From: Rhabdophis nuchalis
Taxonomy: Eukaryota > Chordata > Lepidosauria > Squamata > Natricidae
Assembly: GCA_039707465.1 (NCBI GenBank)
Contig: CM077644.1
Location: forward strand, 139,732,962-139,796,961
DNA: 64,000 nucleotides
Direction of reading: 5' to 3'
Made by a program: the position numbers and the translations under genes. Each line of letters starts with the position of its first letter. The first letter of the stretch is position 1. This document shows positions 1-9,957 of the stretch, in pieces. Under the pieces are notes generated by a model. It did not search any database and was not told the DNA's origin. It was given only the letters and a program-made list of their open reading frames with translations.

Positions 1-1510
1 TATCTTAGTATACGTAGGATTTCTGAGCTCACGTCTTGTGGATAGAATCAGAAGAGGGATTGTGCCCCCTAGTGCTCCCAGACACTTCAGAAAGAGAAGT
101 ATAGGTGGGAGATTCATTTCTCCATTCCCCCCCTCAAAGAAAGTTATTTCCACCTATTATAGTACTGTTGTTTTTCCCTTATGTATGGTGGGGTTTGATT
201 ATCCTTAATGGCAAATTCATTGATCACTGTAACCATTTTTTTCTTACTGACTTTTTCTGTAGTTTGGGGAGTGGCTTTGTCTGTCCAATTGCAGTTTTCC
301 TTTGCAGAATATGGCAGGATGGTGTGGTGGTAGGATTTAGTGAGCCTTCACTAGGCAACACATCCATTTTTCCTAGTTTTCCTGGTCAGGAAAGGGAAGG
401 AGTCCAATTTTTGCCTTGGCTGGAAGCTGAGTAGAAATTATGACTCTTGTTGCACTAGCTACAATGGGAGCAAATGAGGCGAAAAATGTACAAGATCCGC
501 TTTTCTCTTCCATCTTTTCTCTCTCTCTACTAACCTGATATACAGCATACAACTCAGGGTAGATGTCACTTGGGGAAAGGAATTAAAAGCAGAAGCAGGG
601 AAATTTCCAATTGCTAATAGATTTCCATCAAATCAATATAAGATGTCTTGCTAATACCAAGTGAAAAACAACCTGAAGCATATGCTGAAGGTTTGGGGGG
701 GGGGGGGGTTTGGAGAGAAGGTATATTTCAAACTTAGAATGATCTTTTCAGAATTAAGCTTGCAGCAATTCATGAAACAATAAATAATTTGGATTCTTTT
801 TTAGAAAGTTCCAAGTAAAGTTCTGTATTAAAATATTAAGTGAGGTTCTAGCCTTTGATCTGATTTAGAAATAGGATGTGCAGATTCTCAAAAGCCTGCA
901 ACATTACAGTATCCAGTTTGGCAGTTTAGCACCCACACCCACCTCTCTCCAAGAAAAAAGAAATATCCTGGGAAATATTGAAAAGGCAGAATATTATATT
1001 TCCCTGGATGTGAAAAGGGAAAAATATGTTTTTAAAGACAAAGTAGCTCCCTGCAGCTTCCTGCCCCCCTTCTTTGTCAATGAGCCATTAAAGCCTGGAC
1101 TAGTCCACTCTACATAACAAAGATTGGTTGAGCATAAGCTCCAGGGTGATGGAATTAAGGCATGATAGTATTAGTCCTTTACACATCTCACCACAGAGTA
1201 CCTGAGAAGAAGCAATGCTCAACCAAACTTGGACTCAAAACACAGCCTAGAGAGCTGCCCCTGCATGGCCTCTTGGGAGTCTGACAACCAATCAGAATAC
1301 AAGCTCAAGATCAAAGGTCAGAGAGGGCATAGAGCCAGGAACTTTCAACATCTCGCTCTCTTTTTCTTCTTCACCCAACACCTGGAATCATATGATCACC
1401 TTTTATGTTCAGGAGCTCAACCCACGTGATCCTGTTTACCATTAAACCATCTTTCCAAACAGCCTCCATGTTTCCAGTGTCTTTAGCCCCACTTGGAATT
1501 GAACCCAGAA

Positions 1511-2270
1511 CATAAGAACATAAGAATAGCCTTGCTGGAACAGGCCACAGTCCATCCAGTCCAGCATTCTGTCTCCCACAGTGGCTCCCCATTTGCTTCA
1601 GGGTCTTCCCAAGCAGATGTCTTTATCTGCTTATGATTCCCTGCAAATGGCATTGAGAGATATCCTGCCTATTTCTCCAACCCGGAGGGTGTCCTTAGGC
1701 ATCCATAATGATAGCCATGGATACCCTTGTTCTCCATGAACTTGTCTAATCCTTTCTTAAAGGTGTCGAGGCTGACAGCTGTCACCACTTCTTCTGGCAG
1801 GGAGTTCCATAGACCAGTGATCCTCTGGGTGAAAAAGTACTTCCTCTTATTTGTTTGAGGTCTAGTTATCCAAAGTTTCATGGAGTGCCCCCTAGTTTTA
1901 GTGCTGTGCGATAGGGAAAACAGTTTTTCCTTTTCTACTTTGTCCACACCGTGCATGATTTTATAGACTTCAATCAGGTCACCTCTCAGGCGCCGTCGTT
2001 CTAGAGTGAAGAGGCCCAGCCGTTGCAGCCTCAGATGGTAAGGAAGGTGTTCCAGCCCCCTAATCATTCTGGTTGCCCTCCTCTGCACCTTTTCCATTTC
2101 CATAATATCCTTCTGAAGGTATGGTGACCAGAACTGTACACATTACTCCAGATGGGGCCTCACCATAGATTTATAAAGAGGCAGAATGACACTTGCTGAC
2201 TTATTTTCTATACCCTTCCTAATGATCCCTAGTAATGAGTTTGCTTTTTTCAAAGTCTTGCTTTGAGGAG
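1511..2270 (-). mobile_element. 5'-truncated CR1 LINE, present only in A1
   Basis: The minus strand encodes the C-terminal part of a CR1 reverse-transcriptase protein. It contains VQRRATRMIRGLEH, LGLFTLERRRLRGDLIEVYK, and the terminal LWNSLPEEVV region. A frame change near 2143 separates it from an upstream segment with MVRPHLE. The 3' end carries tandem TTCTTATG-type octamers (1511-1530), the usual CR1 tail. A2 has an uninterrupted site (CCCAGAAGAACATTTC), so the insertion happened after the A duplication. It is a dead fragment with no endonuclease and no catalytic YADD. Confidence 0.9.
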
Positions 2271-2937
2271 AAGAACATTTCTCCCAATAGCAGGATACTT
2301 TTTTTAAAATCCAGTACAGGTTTTGTGTGTATTTTAAAAAGAAAAATCTAAAAATATTCTCAGAAATAAAATGATTATATATTTTTAAATTGGTGTAGAT
2401 TTGGCAATTGCATAGATTTTCTCTATTATTATTTCTCTCCAATCTGGCCCTTCAAGTCTTTAGGCAAAAATTAATTTGAAAAGGTAGAAAAGCATAGTGA
2501 GATATTTCCAGTTTTCTTTCCGTTTTAAAAAGGTTGTGCACTTATACCCTTTCTTTCAGGGTTTAGATTCAGCAGAACTTAAGAACAATAACAAAACAAA
2601 ACAAAAAAACCCAAAGCATAAACCAATAATCCACAATAAAATAATAAAATGGCAACCCAAATAGAAATGACATCATCAATTGGGGCTCCAGCCTATCGGG
2701 ATCTAGAGACTTGGGGCAACCACCAGTCTTGACAGCCTTTATAAAGGCCAGCAGGATTGGAGCTGATTGTGTGGCAGGTTAAAGATATCCCACCAAAGCT
2801 TCAAAAACCAAGGCATTTTCTTAAGCATGCCTCTCCCTCCTATATCCACCCCCCTCCGCCCCACGTGAACCTTCCTCCTGCATCTTGTATCTCAAAGGAA
2901 GACTCTGCAAAGGGGCAATAGAAGCTCTGGTGATCAA

Positions 2938-3570
2938 TGTTCCCTCTAATTTTTTTCCAGTGTGTGCAGAAAAGTATAGCGTTTGAGCGGCACATTGTCA
3001 TGCCTGAGCACCTGAATTCTTTTTTAGCCATAATTGCCATCAGAGCAGATGTTGGGGAGGGGAGCAAGGAGGAAAAGGGTCCCTTCCCTTTCCCTCAGGC
3101 CCCCAGGAAGGAAGGGAGGGAAGGGACGGGGAGGGAAAGGAAATGGGAAATGCAGCCACGTCAGCCCCTATGTAAGTATCAAGAGCTAATCATCATTACA
3201 GTTTTGTCGGTTTCAAATTTGCATTCATTCTTGAGTTGTATGTAACTACAGCAGCCTCTAGTCTGGGAACAGCGTTTGACTTGCAAACTTCCGTCCATGG
3301 TTGGAGAAACGCAGGCTACAACCAGCAAATCGCGTTTCCCCAAGAACCAACACAGCCCCAGAGGACCAATGGGAATGCTCGCTTCTGCAGCGTCATCGGT
3401 CTCCGGGCAGAGTCTTCCTTGATTTCACCAATCACCAGATGGAGGAGAGAGTTCGGTGCAGAGAGAGAAGGGAGGGAGGGGGGATAGAAACACTGCGCTG
3501 CAGGTTGAAACTTCTGTGTGGTGGTTTCTTGTTACATCCGCGTCTGCGCGCAGCTTAGAGGGAACAGTGT
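2938..3570. mobile_element. Probable non-autonomous hAT-like element in block A
   Basis: The left end reads GTTCCCTCTAATTTTTTTCC and the right end TTAGAGGGAACAGTG, forming inverted termini over GTTCCCTCTAA. The interior is GC-richer than its surroundings and has no transposase. The same element sits in A2 (about 32004-33539), where about 900 bp of extra sequence lies inside it. I did not find a clean 8-bp target duplication, so the family is tentative. Confidence 0.5.
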
Positions 3571-3944
3571 CAGTGGTGATAATCTTGCACCTGGGCAGGA
3601 AAAAAGCAGTCTCTGATGTTCCTGAGATGCTTGGAGCTGGGAATAGGGTTGTTGCATGGTGGACAAAGGGCGGGAGAGACACTCATAGTGGGTCACCACT
3701 GCTAAGCAGACAGGATATTCACTAGATTGTTCTTGACCCTGATTCCCCCAAGAAAGCAACTATTCTTCTTCCTCATCTCCGGTCAGCTGCAAGAGGTACT
3801 TTGCTTTGCTATCAAGACAGCTTACAAGAGAAGAAGGTCTCACATAGAGGGGTAGCACTGTGAACTACAATACCCCCACCTCATCCTGAAGCAGGTGGGC
3901 AGGATTACTGCTCCTTCCTCCTTCAGCCTTGGACAGGCAATGGA

Positions 3945-5075
3945 TGTTACCCTAGCAGAGTAATTGAAAGAGACCCCCAGCACTTCCAGCACCCCAAAGC
4001 AGGCCCAAAATTACACTATTTTCTGGGTGAGGAGCTGCCATTAGTAAGGCTCTTTTCAACAAGGAAAAAGATGGAGATTTGCTGTTCTACCATTGTCCTT
4101 GTTCTTTTGCAGAGCTCAATGGAGCACTGCAGTAGTCCTGTTTTTTTAAAGAAAGAAAGTGGTTTAGCAGAGGTGATATTGAGCAGGTTCTGACCATTTC
4201 TGTAGAACCAGTAGCAAAATTTTGAGTAGTTTGGAAAACCGGTAAATACCACCTCTGACTGGCCCTGCCCCCATCTATTCTCTGACTTCGGAGTCCCCGC
4301 TGATTGGGAGAGAATGGGGATTTGGCAGTATCCTTCCCCTGCCACACCCGCCAAGCCACACTATGCCCAACAAGCCACGTCCACAGAACCAGCAGTAAAA
4401 AAAATTTGGAATCCCACTACTGAGGCTAGTGATGTTTTTCAAGACAAGTTACCCTGGCAGCTGCCAGTGGAAAAAGCAGGTATTGAAGGAGACACCACAG
4501 TGACTGGAGGAGATGGAACATTCCCACAACAGGCTAAAGTGGAGAATCAGAGCTGGCTAATCCTTGACCAGCTATGTCATCTCCAACATAGTTCCACATT
4601 GTGTCCCTGGCAAAGATTGCATCAGGAGAAGAGGAAAATACTATAAGTGGAAGAGATAAATATGACTTCAAGCTGCCCCAGCTGTGTACTAGAGATGAAA
4701 TGAAGGCACTGTCATGAGGTTGTGCCATATAAAAACAATTACCATAGCAGGTTCAGGGCAGGTGATGTTTAGAGACGTGACCATGGGATCCTTGGATGGT
4801 TGTTCATGATGTGCTAGGTTATTTATCTGGTGTGTGTGGACCAAAATTGGTGTGAGTTAAAGATGCTCAACAAACTGAGCCCATCAACATCTTTGTTCAT
4901 TCCCAAAGGAGAATGAAATGTTTTCACAATACTCTGTTTGGATACTCTTGGAATTAGGATGTCAAATGCTGACAGGAACTCAACTTAAATGGACACAAAA
5001 AGTGGTGAGAAATTAGGAGGGATGCCCACCTGATATTTTAGAGGTACAAATATATACAGTATGCCACACGGGAAA
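3945..5075. other. Unique spacer with a MITE-like repeat
   Basis: Most of this interval shows nothing. Between about 4160 and 4425 there is a MITE- or SINE-like repeat. On the minus strand it begins AGTAGTGGGATTCC and runs through TACTGCTGGTTCTGTGG, GTGGCTTG motifs and a second GGTTCTACAGAA. The repeated GGTTCT and GTGGCTTG modules are typical of short interspersed repeats in squamates. No transposase or exon was recognised. Confidence 0.45.
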
Positions 5076-5081
5076 TTTATT
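5076..5081 (-). terminator. Candidate polyadenylation signal for HSD3B
   Basis: AATAAA on the minus strand, about 135 bp past the HSD3B stop codon. The position is suitable for a short 3' UTR, but no other evidence supports use. Confidence 0.4.
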
Positions 5082-5215
5082 CAGGTTTTCAGTATGTTTT
5101 TCCATGTTAGATATTTTGATATTCCTAGTAATGCTGATCTGTGACCATAATAAAAGATGGATTTGATACTCTTATGCCCCCCACCCAGGTTTTAAAGAAT
5201 AGACTTTTCTGGCAT

Positions 5216-6030
5216 TCAGGTAGTCTTGCATTTTAGGTATGCTACCCTCCGGGGGGTTATGTCAGCGATCCACTGACTTGTGCGCTGCTTGGCTTCTTCC
5301 CATGAGTAGCGAGGAGTATAGTTAAAATCCCTTTGTGCTTTCTTGTAAGAAAAACTGAAAGGGGTGTTGAGCAGGATTACAAGGAAATGATTAATGGAAG
5401 GAACATATTTGAAGAAGGGTTTGAGCAAGAAGCTCACAATCTCCAGGAACAGAGCATAATAATATAAAAGTGGGATGGGCATCATAGGTTTGGGTTCAAC
5501 ACCAAACCCCAACTCCTTTGTCAGCTCATAATTGAAGTCGGAATAGCTTGTGTGGGGAGAATCGTCTGAGATGTAGTAGAAATGCCCTCCGATCTGTTTC
5601 ACTTTTGTTGGGTTTCTCATGGCTTTAGCCACTTGAATATGAGCCCAAGCAATATTTCCCACATAGACAGGATTTACAATCGCCTCTTTCCTAGACAGCC
5701 TCAAAAATACATTATTATTCAGGATGCTTTCATCAAGGTGACCCAGAAGGAAAAGACTACCTTCTCCATAGATGTACATGGACCTCAAAGCACATGTCAC
5801 AAAACTATTTCCCCCTTTGAGCGGGAAGCTATTCAACTCCAGGACACATTTCTCTGCCTCTCGTTTAGTTTCAGCATAGGGCTGGCCTCGGGACATCCGA
5901 TACGGGGTGTCTTCATCTCCATCATAGATGGGATCTCCTCTGCTGTTCGGGCCTCTCACCTCAAGGCTGCTAGTATAAATAAAATACTGGACATCATTGC
6001 GGAGGCAGGCCTCCAGCAGCAGCTGTGTAC
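5216..6030 (-). CDS. HSD3B: 3beta-hydroxysteroid dehydrogenase/isomerase, last coding exon
   Basis: This is the terminal coding exon of a 3beta-HSD/delta5-4 isomerase, a membrane enzyme of ER and mitochondria that converts delta5-3beta-hydroxysteroids to delta4-3-ketosteroids using NAD. The exon opens after a TTTTTCTGAAG acceptor with GTQLLLEAC, then VQYFIYTSSLEVRGPNS. The short-chain dehydrogenase Y-x3-K pair is intact (PYAETK). ALRSMYIYGEGS, NPVYVGNIAWAHI, GHFYYISDD, the hydrophobic membrane segment near LFLEIVSFLLKPFF, and FSYKKAQRDFNYTPRYSWEEA follow. It ends KCKTT and TGA, at family-typical length for this exon (about 270 codons). A possible AATAAA lies at 5076-5081. The exon itself shows no stop or frameshift. 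I could not find the upstream exons carrying the Rossmann GxxGxxG in the next 7 kb, where L1 and LTR insertions lie, so the gene may have a large intron or be a relic. Confidence 0.9.
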
Positions 6031-6349
6031 CTTCAGAAAAAGGGAAATGTTAGCAATGTTGCAAAGGCTGTGGTTGCTATTTACACACACACACAGAGTT
6101 AGAGAGAGACAAGAACATCATCTTATAAATTGATGCCACAAAGAGCCTCTCAGCCTGTTTGTTGGAACTGCTACCTTCTAATCCAGACTATATTATCCTC
6201 ACCAAATGGAAGTAAGGATCGTTTTTATTTACCGTAGAAGCCCAAGTTGAGGCAGGTCTGATACTGTTGTTTTTCCAAGTATTGCTAGAAAACCCTTCTT
6301 ATTGTGCATACATGGGAGCTAAGGTTCCCAGAAGAACTTTCACAGCCCC

Positions 6350-6670
6350 AGAACTACAGTGAAATATTTTAAGGAGGCTTTTATATTTTTCCCTCTGTTC
6401 CTTAGCGCCCTACTCCTTTCTAGGCCTTATGTCTGAAGGACCTCCCTGAATATCTCTCCCCCCCAAATCAAATATGTATTGGAAGTTTTAGAATCTAACA
6501 GGATCTTTTAAAATGAAGACTGCCTGCATTTCCCAAGAATGGTGCTGTTTCAGATAGGTTGCCTATAATTTAATCTACTTATTTTCCATTACTATTTCTC
6601 TTTAATTTAGGAATGAATGCTGTCTTCTTTATTGAAACAATAGATTCAAACAAATTTTTTGTTTGAGATG
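6350..6670. repeat. Left copy of ~320-bp direct repeat flanking an L1
   Basis: The sequence from AGAACTACAGTGAAATATTT to about TTTGAGATG recurs at 8118-8443 with few differences, chiefly a longer C homopolymer in the right copy. The two copies abut the 5' truncation point and the poly(A) tail of the intervening L1. This is what a very long target-site duplication would look like. Confidence 0.9.
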
Positions 6671-8117
6671 CTACCACTAAATTTGATAGAGAAAGATATA
6701 GAAGAATATCAGAAGAAATTGGATAAATTCTGTAATGGTGGGAAAAAAACCAAGAATAATGAAGAAAATGTGGTATCAAAATCAAAAAGAGGGTGGATTG
6801 GGAATTCCCAATCTACTTAATTATTATCGGGCGTATAATATTCGAACCGTGATAAAAATACTCAAAGGTGGAGATGGTCATTGGGGCGATCTGGAGCTAA
6901 AAGATATTAAGAGATTTGGGTCTATATGGTTTCTAGATAGAGCAAAAACAAAGGCAATTAATAGTTATTGGTTAAAGGGGCTGAGCAAAATTTGGAATAA
7001 ATTTGTTAAAAAATTGATCCCGGATATAGCTTTCTTGGGGAAGACAACTGAAAGTTGGCCGATTAAAACTAATATAAGTCGGGATAAAGTAATTGAGGAT
7101 GAAAATATAGGAAATATAGTAAATTGGTTAAGAGCTCTAGGAATTGAGAGTAGGAAAAAAAAAGTAATCCAAAGATTGGAGTTGAATTGGTTCGAAAAAA
7201 TACAGGTAGAAAAATGGACTATGAAAGTAAAGGGAATATGTAAAATAGATAGAAGTAAAACTAAATTTGAAAGTTTAGTATCTCAAATTATTAAAGATGA
7301 AATTGGGTTAAAAGGACTTGTTAGTAAGATATATAAGATTATAAATTTTGATGGAAATCCACAAATGGTAATGAAAAGGAACTGGGAGGAAGACCTTAAG
7401 ATTAAAATATTGGATTTGGATTGGAATGAGAACTGGAAGAGTCGAATCATGAGGACTTTGTCTATAAGGATTAAAGAGCATAATTTTAAGGTTGTTTGGA
7501 AATGGTATTGGACCCCATTAAGATTATCATTGATAGATAAAAAAATGAGTGATAAATGTTGGAGATGTAATATGGAAGTGGGAACTTATGAACATATGTG
7601 GTATAAATGTGTGAAAATTAAAAGGTTTTGGCAGCAATTAGAAAAAATGATGGGTGAAATGATGAAAAGAATAATAATATTGAGATCAGAAAATATATTG
7701 TTATTGATAATTAATGAACCTGAGTTAACAAAACATGAGAAAGAATTGATTAGAATTATGATTATAATGGGTAGGATTGTAATAGCAAGATATTGGAAAA
7801 TAGAGGTAAATATTAAAATAGAAGAATGGTTCTGTGAAATGTGGAAATTAGCCTTAAATGATAAAATGACGTGTGATATTAAATTCAGAGAGGGGGTTTA
7901 TAAAAAAGATATCTTTTGGAAGACTTGGAAGCCATTTGTGGACTATGCACTTGGAACTTTGGATGCCTTGACGCCTGTACCTAGAGAACGTGGATTTTGG
8001 AGATCTTAAAGATAACAGAAGACACTTGAAACCAACTCTTCCTTTTGTCTTGTATAGCACTGGGTGAAATATTGTAAAATATTATAAAAATTTCAAAAAA
8101 AAAAAATTAAAAAAAAA
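6671..8117 (+). mobile_element. 5'-truncated L1 LINE (ORF2 C-terminal half)
   Basis: A 424-codon open frame (6735-8009) encodes the C-terminal part of an L1 ORF2 protein, downstream of the reverse transcriptase. It starts near the conserved GGLGIPNLLNYYRAYNIR segment and includes the Cys-rich motif CWRCNMEVGTYEHMWYKC that L1 uses at its C-terminus. The frame has no stops over 1.27 kb, so the copy is young. The 3' UTR is short, ending in A-rich sequence (8094-8117). It lacks the endonuclease and RT domains and cannot move itself. Confidence 0.92.
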
Positions 8118-8443
8118 AGAACTACAGTGAAATATTTTAAGGAGGCTTTTATATTTTTCCCTCTGTTCCTTAGCGCCCTACTCCTTTCTAGGCCTTATGT
8201 CTGAAGGACCTCCCTGAATATCTCTCCCCCCCCCCCCAATCAAATATGTATTGGAAGCTTTAGAATCTAACAGGATCTTTTAAAATGAAGACTGCCTGCA
8301 TTTCCCAAGAATGGTGCTGTTTCAGATAGGTTGCCTATAATTTAATCTACTTATTTTCCATTACTATTTCTCTTTAATTTAGGAATGAATGCTGTCTTCT
8401 TTATTGAAACAATAGATTCAAACAAATGATTTTGTTTCAGATG
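8118..8443. repeat. Right copy of ~320-bp direct repeat
   Basis: This is the second copy of 6350-6670, beginning immediately after the L1 poly(A). It runs into unique DNA at ATGAAAGTGTTTT. The run of C at 8227-8237 is longer than in the left copy. Confidence 0.9.
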
Positions 8444-8914
8444 AAAGTGTTTTAAAAATTACTTTACTGCTCTGATATTATTGATTTTACTGACATAATC
8501 ACATTGATGGCAATCTGTTTCAAAATAAACCAATGAAGGAACTAATTTCCTTCACTCATTGCAGTTATGAATATGCATGGTTCTAGGAAATGTCAATTGT
8601 GGTTTATATCTGTGAGAAGATGGATCTTGGCATTTATGGCATATAATTCTGCATGGGGCACAGATACCAGGACTGTGGATCACCTCATAGTTCCTATTAA
8701 ATATTTTAGGACTTATTAGGTTTGAAAATAGGCAGATGACAATCCAAATATATCATTTCCTCAATGTTGCCTCAAGATCATTAAAAAGGGTTTATGCTGA
8801 AACTCCCAGATTTTTTTTATTTAGCAAATCATTGCCCTCCTTAACCATTTAACTTTGGTTCCCCACCACAATCACTTCAATAATCAAGTTGACTTTGTCA
8901 AGGTCTTTTTTTTG
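8444..8914. other. Unique DNA between L1 duplication and LTR
   Basis: AT-rich sequence with no ORF, repeat or splice-bounded exon that I can recognise. It would be intron or upstream flank of the HSD3B fragment. Confidence 0.5.
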
Positions 8915-9941
8915 AAAAATGATGGCCAAATATGACCTTTCTAGGCTTGTGCTTCGGTGTGCATATTTTCCAATGAGACAAACTGAGACAGGAAGATCAT
9001 TTTATTACAATTTATCAGAATATTCAGACAAAAGGGATTCCTCATTCAAAGAGGGAACCCCGATCTTTAGCAAGGTGTTGATTACCATCTTCAAAGGGCT
9101 CCATGGCACGGGACCTAGCTATCTGCGAGATCGTATCCTGCCCCATACATCCCTTCGACCAATTCGCTCGCACAGAGAGGGACTTCTCCGGGTGCCATCC
9201 ACTAGGCAATGCCAGCGGGCGACTCCCAGGGGAAGGGCCTTCTCTGTCGCAGGCCCTATCCTATGGAATGACCTACCCCCCCCCCCCCCCCCGACCTCAG
9301 AACAACTCCGGACCTCCACTCCTTCCGCCAAAAGCTCAAAACTTATTTCTTCCAGCAGGCCGGCCTGGCCTAATCTATCTTTCCTGCCTCCAGTCTGCAT
9401 ATTTAAATTTTTAATTGGGTTTTTAGGGGTTTTAGTGTTTTAGGATTTTAGGTTTTAGTGCAGAGTTATAGTAGTTTAATCTGATTTTAGATATTTATAT
9501 TGTTTTATGTTTGTATGTTTTATAATCCCCTGTGCACCGCCCCGAGTCCCTTCGGGGAGAGGGAGCGGTATACAAATAAAAATTTGATTGATTGATTGAT
9601 TAGCTAACATCCCCTTTTATAGTTAACATAACAAAGAAACCTGAAAGAGGAAAGTTGATTGGACAAGATAACAGCATACATGTTTATTAAAATGAGGTCT
9701 GAAAGGGAATAAATTGTAAGGAGAAAGGTTGTTTAGAGTTCACAAGAGATAAGCCAGACCCCAAATTGTACTAACAAACTTTTCTTATCTGGAGCTAGTC
9801 TCCAACTTGTTTATCAGTTTAGGAATGTTAAAAGCTACTAAATCTTGAACATCAGTTTAAAAGAAATAATATAAATCAGATTAAAATACAAACTAACTAT
9901 GTTAGCTAACAAATAACAAAGCCCATGTTATTTGTCCCTCA
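8915..9941 (-). mobile_element. Endogenous retrovirus-type LTR, minus strand, split by an L2
   Basis: Read on the minus strand, a polypurine tract (AAAGGGGGGATTA, about 9942-9954) is followed at once by TGAGGGACAAATAAC, the start of an LTR. A TATA-like TATAAAAGGGG lies at about 9611-9621. An AATAAA polyadenylation signal is at 9001-9006, with a U5-like stretch down to about 8915. The promoter and poly(A) parts are separated by a later L2 (about 9074-9600) flanked by TTAGC on both sides. A polypurine tract before the TG terminus implies this was a 3' LTR. The exact CA terminus and target duplication are unclear. Confidence 0.65.
9074..9600 (+). mobile_element. 5'-truncated L2-type LINE inside the LTR
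   Basis: It encodes the extreme C-terminus of the L2-clade ORF: FKGLHGTGPSYLRDR, LRPIRSHREGLLRVPSTR, RGRAFSVAGPILWNDL. A short 3' UTR with the CACCGCCCCGAGTCCCTTCGG-type motif follows, and the element ends in a (TTGA)n tail. A C homopolymer near 9277-9292 disrupts the frame. Confidence 0.88.
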
Positions 9942-9957
9942 TAATCCCCCCTTTGAT

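Larger units (their letters stand above)
1..3944. repeat. Segmental duplication block A, copy A1
   Basis: This block matches 29716-33913 nearly base for base in direct orientation. It begins at the window edge, so its true left end may lie outside. The match ends at the shared GGACAGGCAATGGA and the copies are unrelated beyond it. Differences are scattered substitutions, a CR1 present only here (about 1511-2270), and loss of about 900 bp at position 3149 relative to A2. I see no convincing coding exon: ORFs in one copy are broken by indels in the other. Confidence 0.93.

Noticed and set aside
105..434. 109-codon plus-strand ORF in A1
   Set aside because: The A2 homologue is opened, closed and shifted by small indels and substitutions (frames start at different places), with no splice or homology support.
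878..1117. 79-codon ORF in A1
   Set aside because: Broken in A2 by an insertion and frame change; no homology.
3236..3759. Cluster of overlapping ORFs shared by A1 and A2
   Set aside because: They lie in a probable non-autonomous hAT element, overlap in all frames and show no codon-like pattern between copies.
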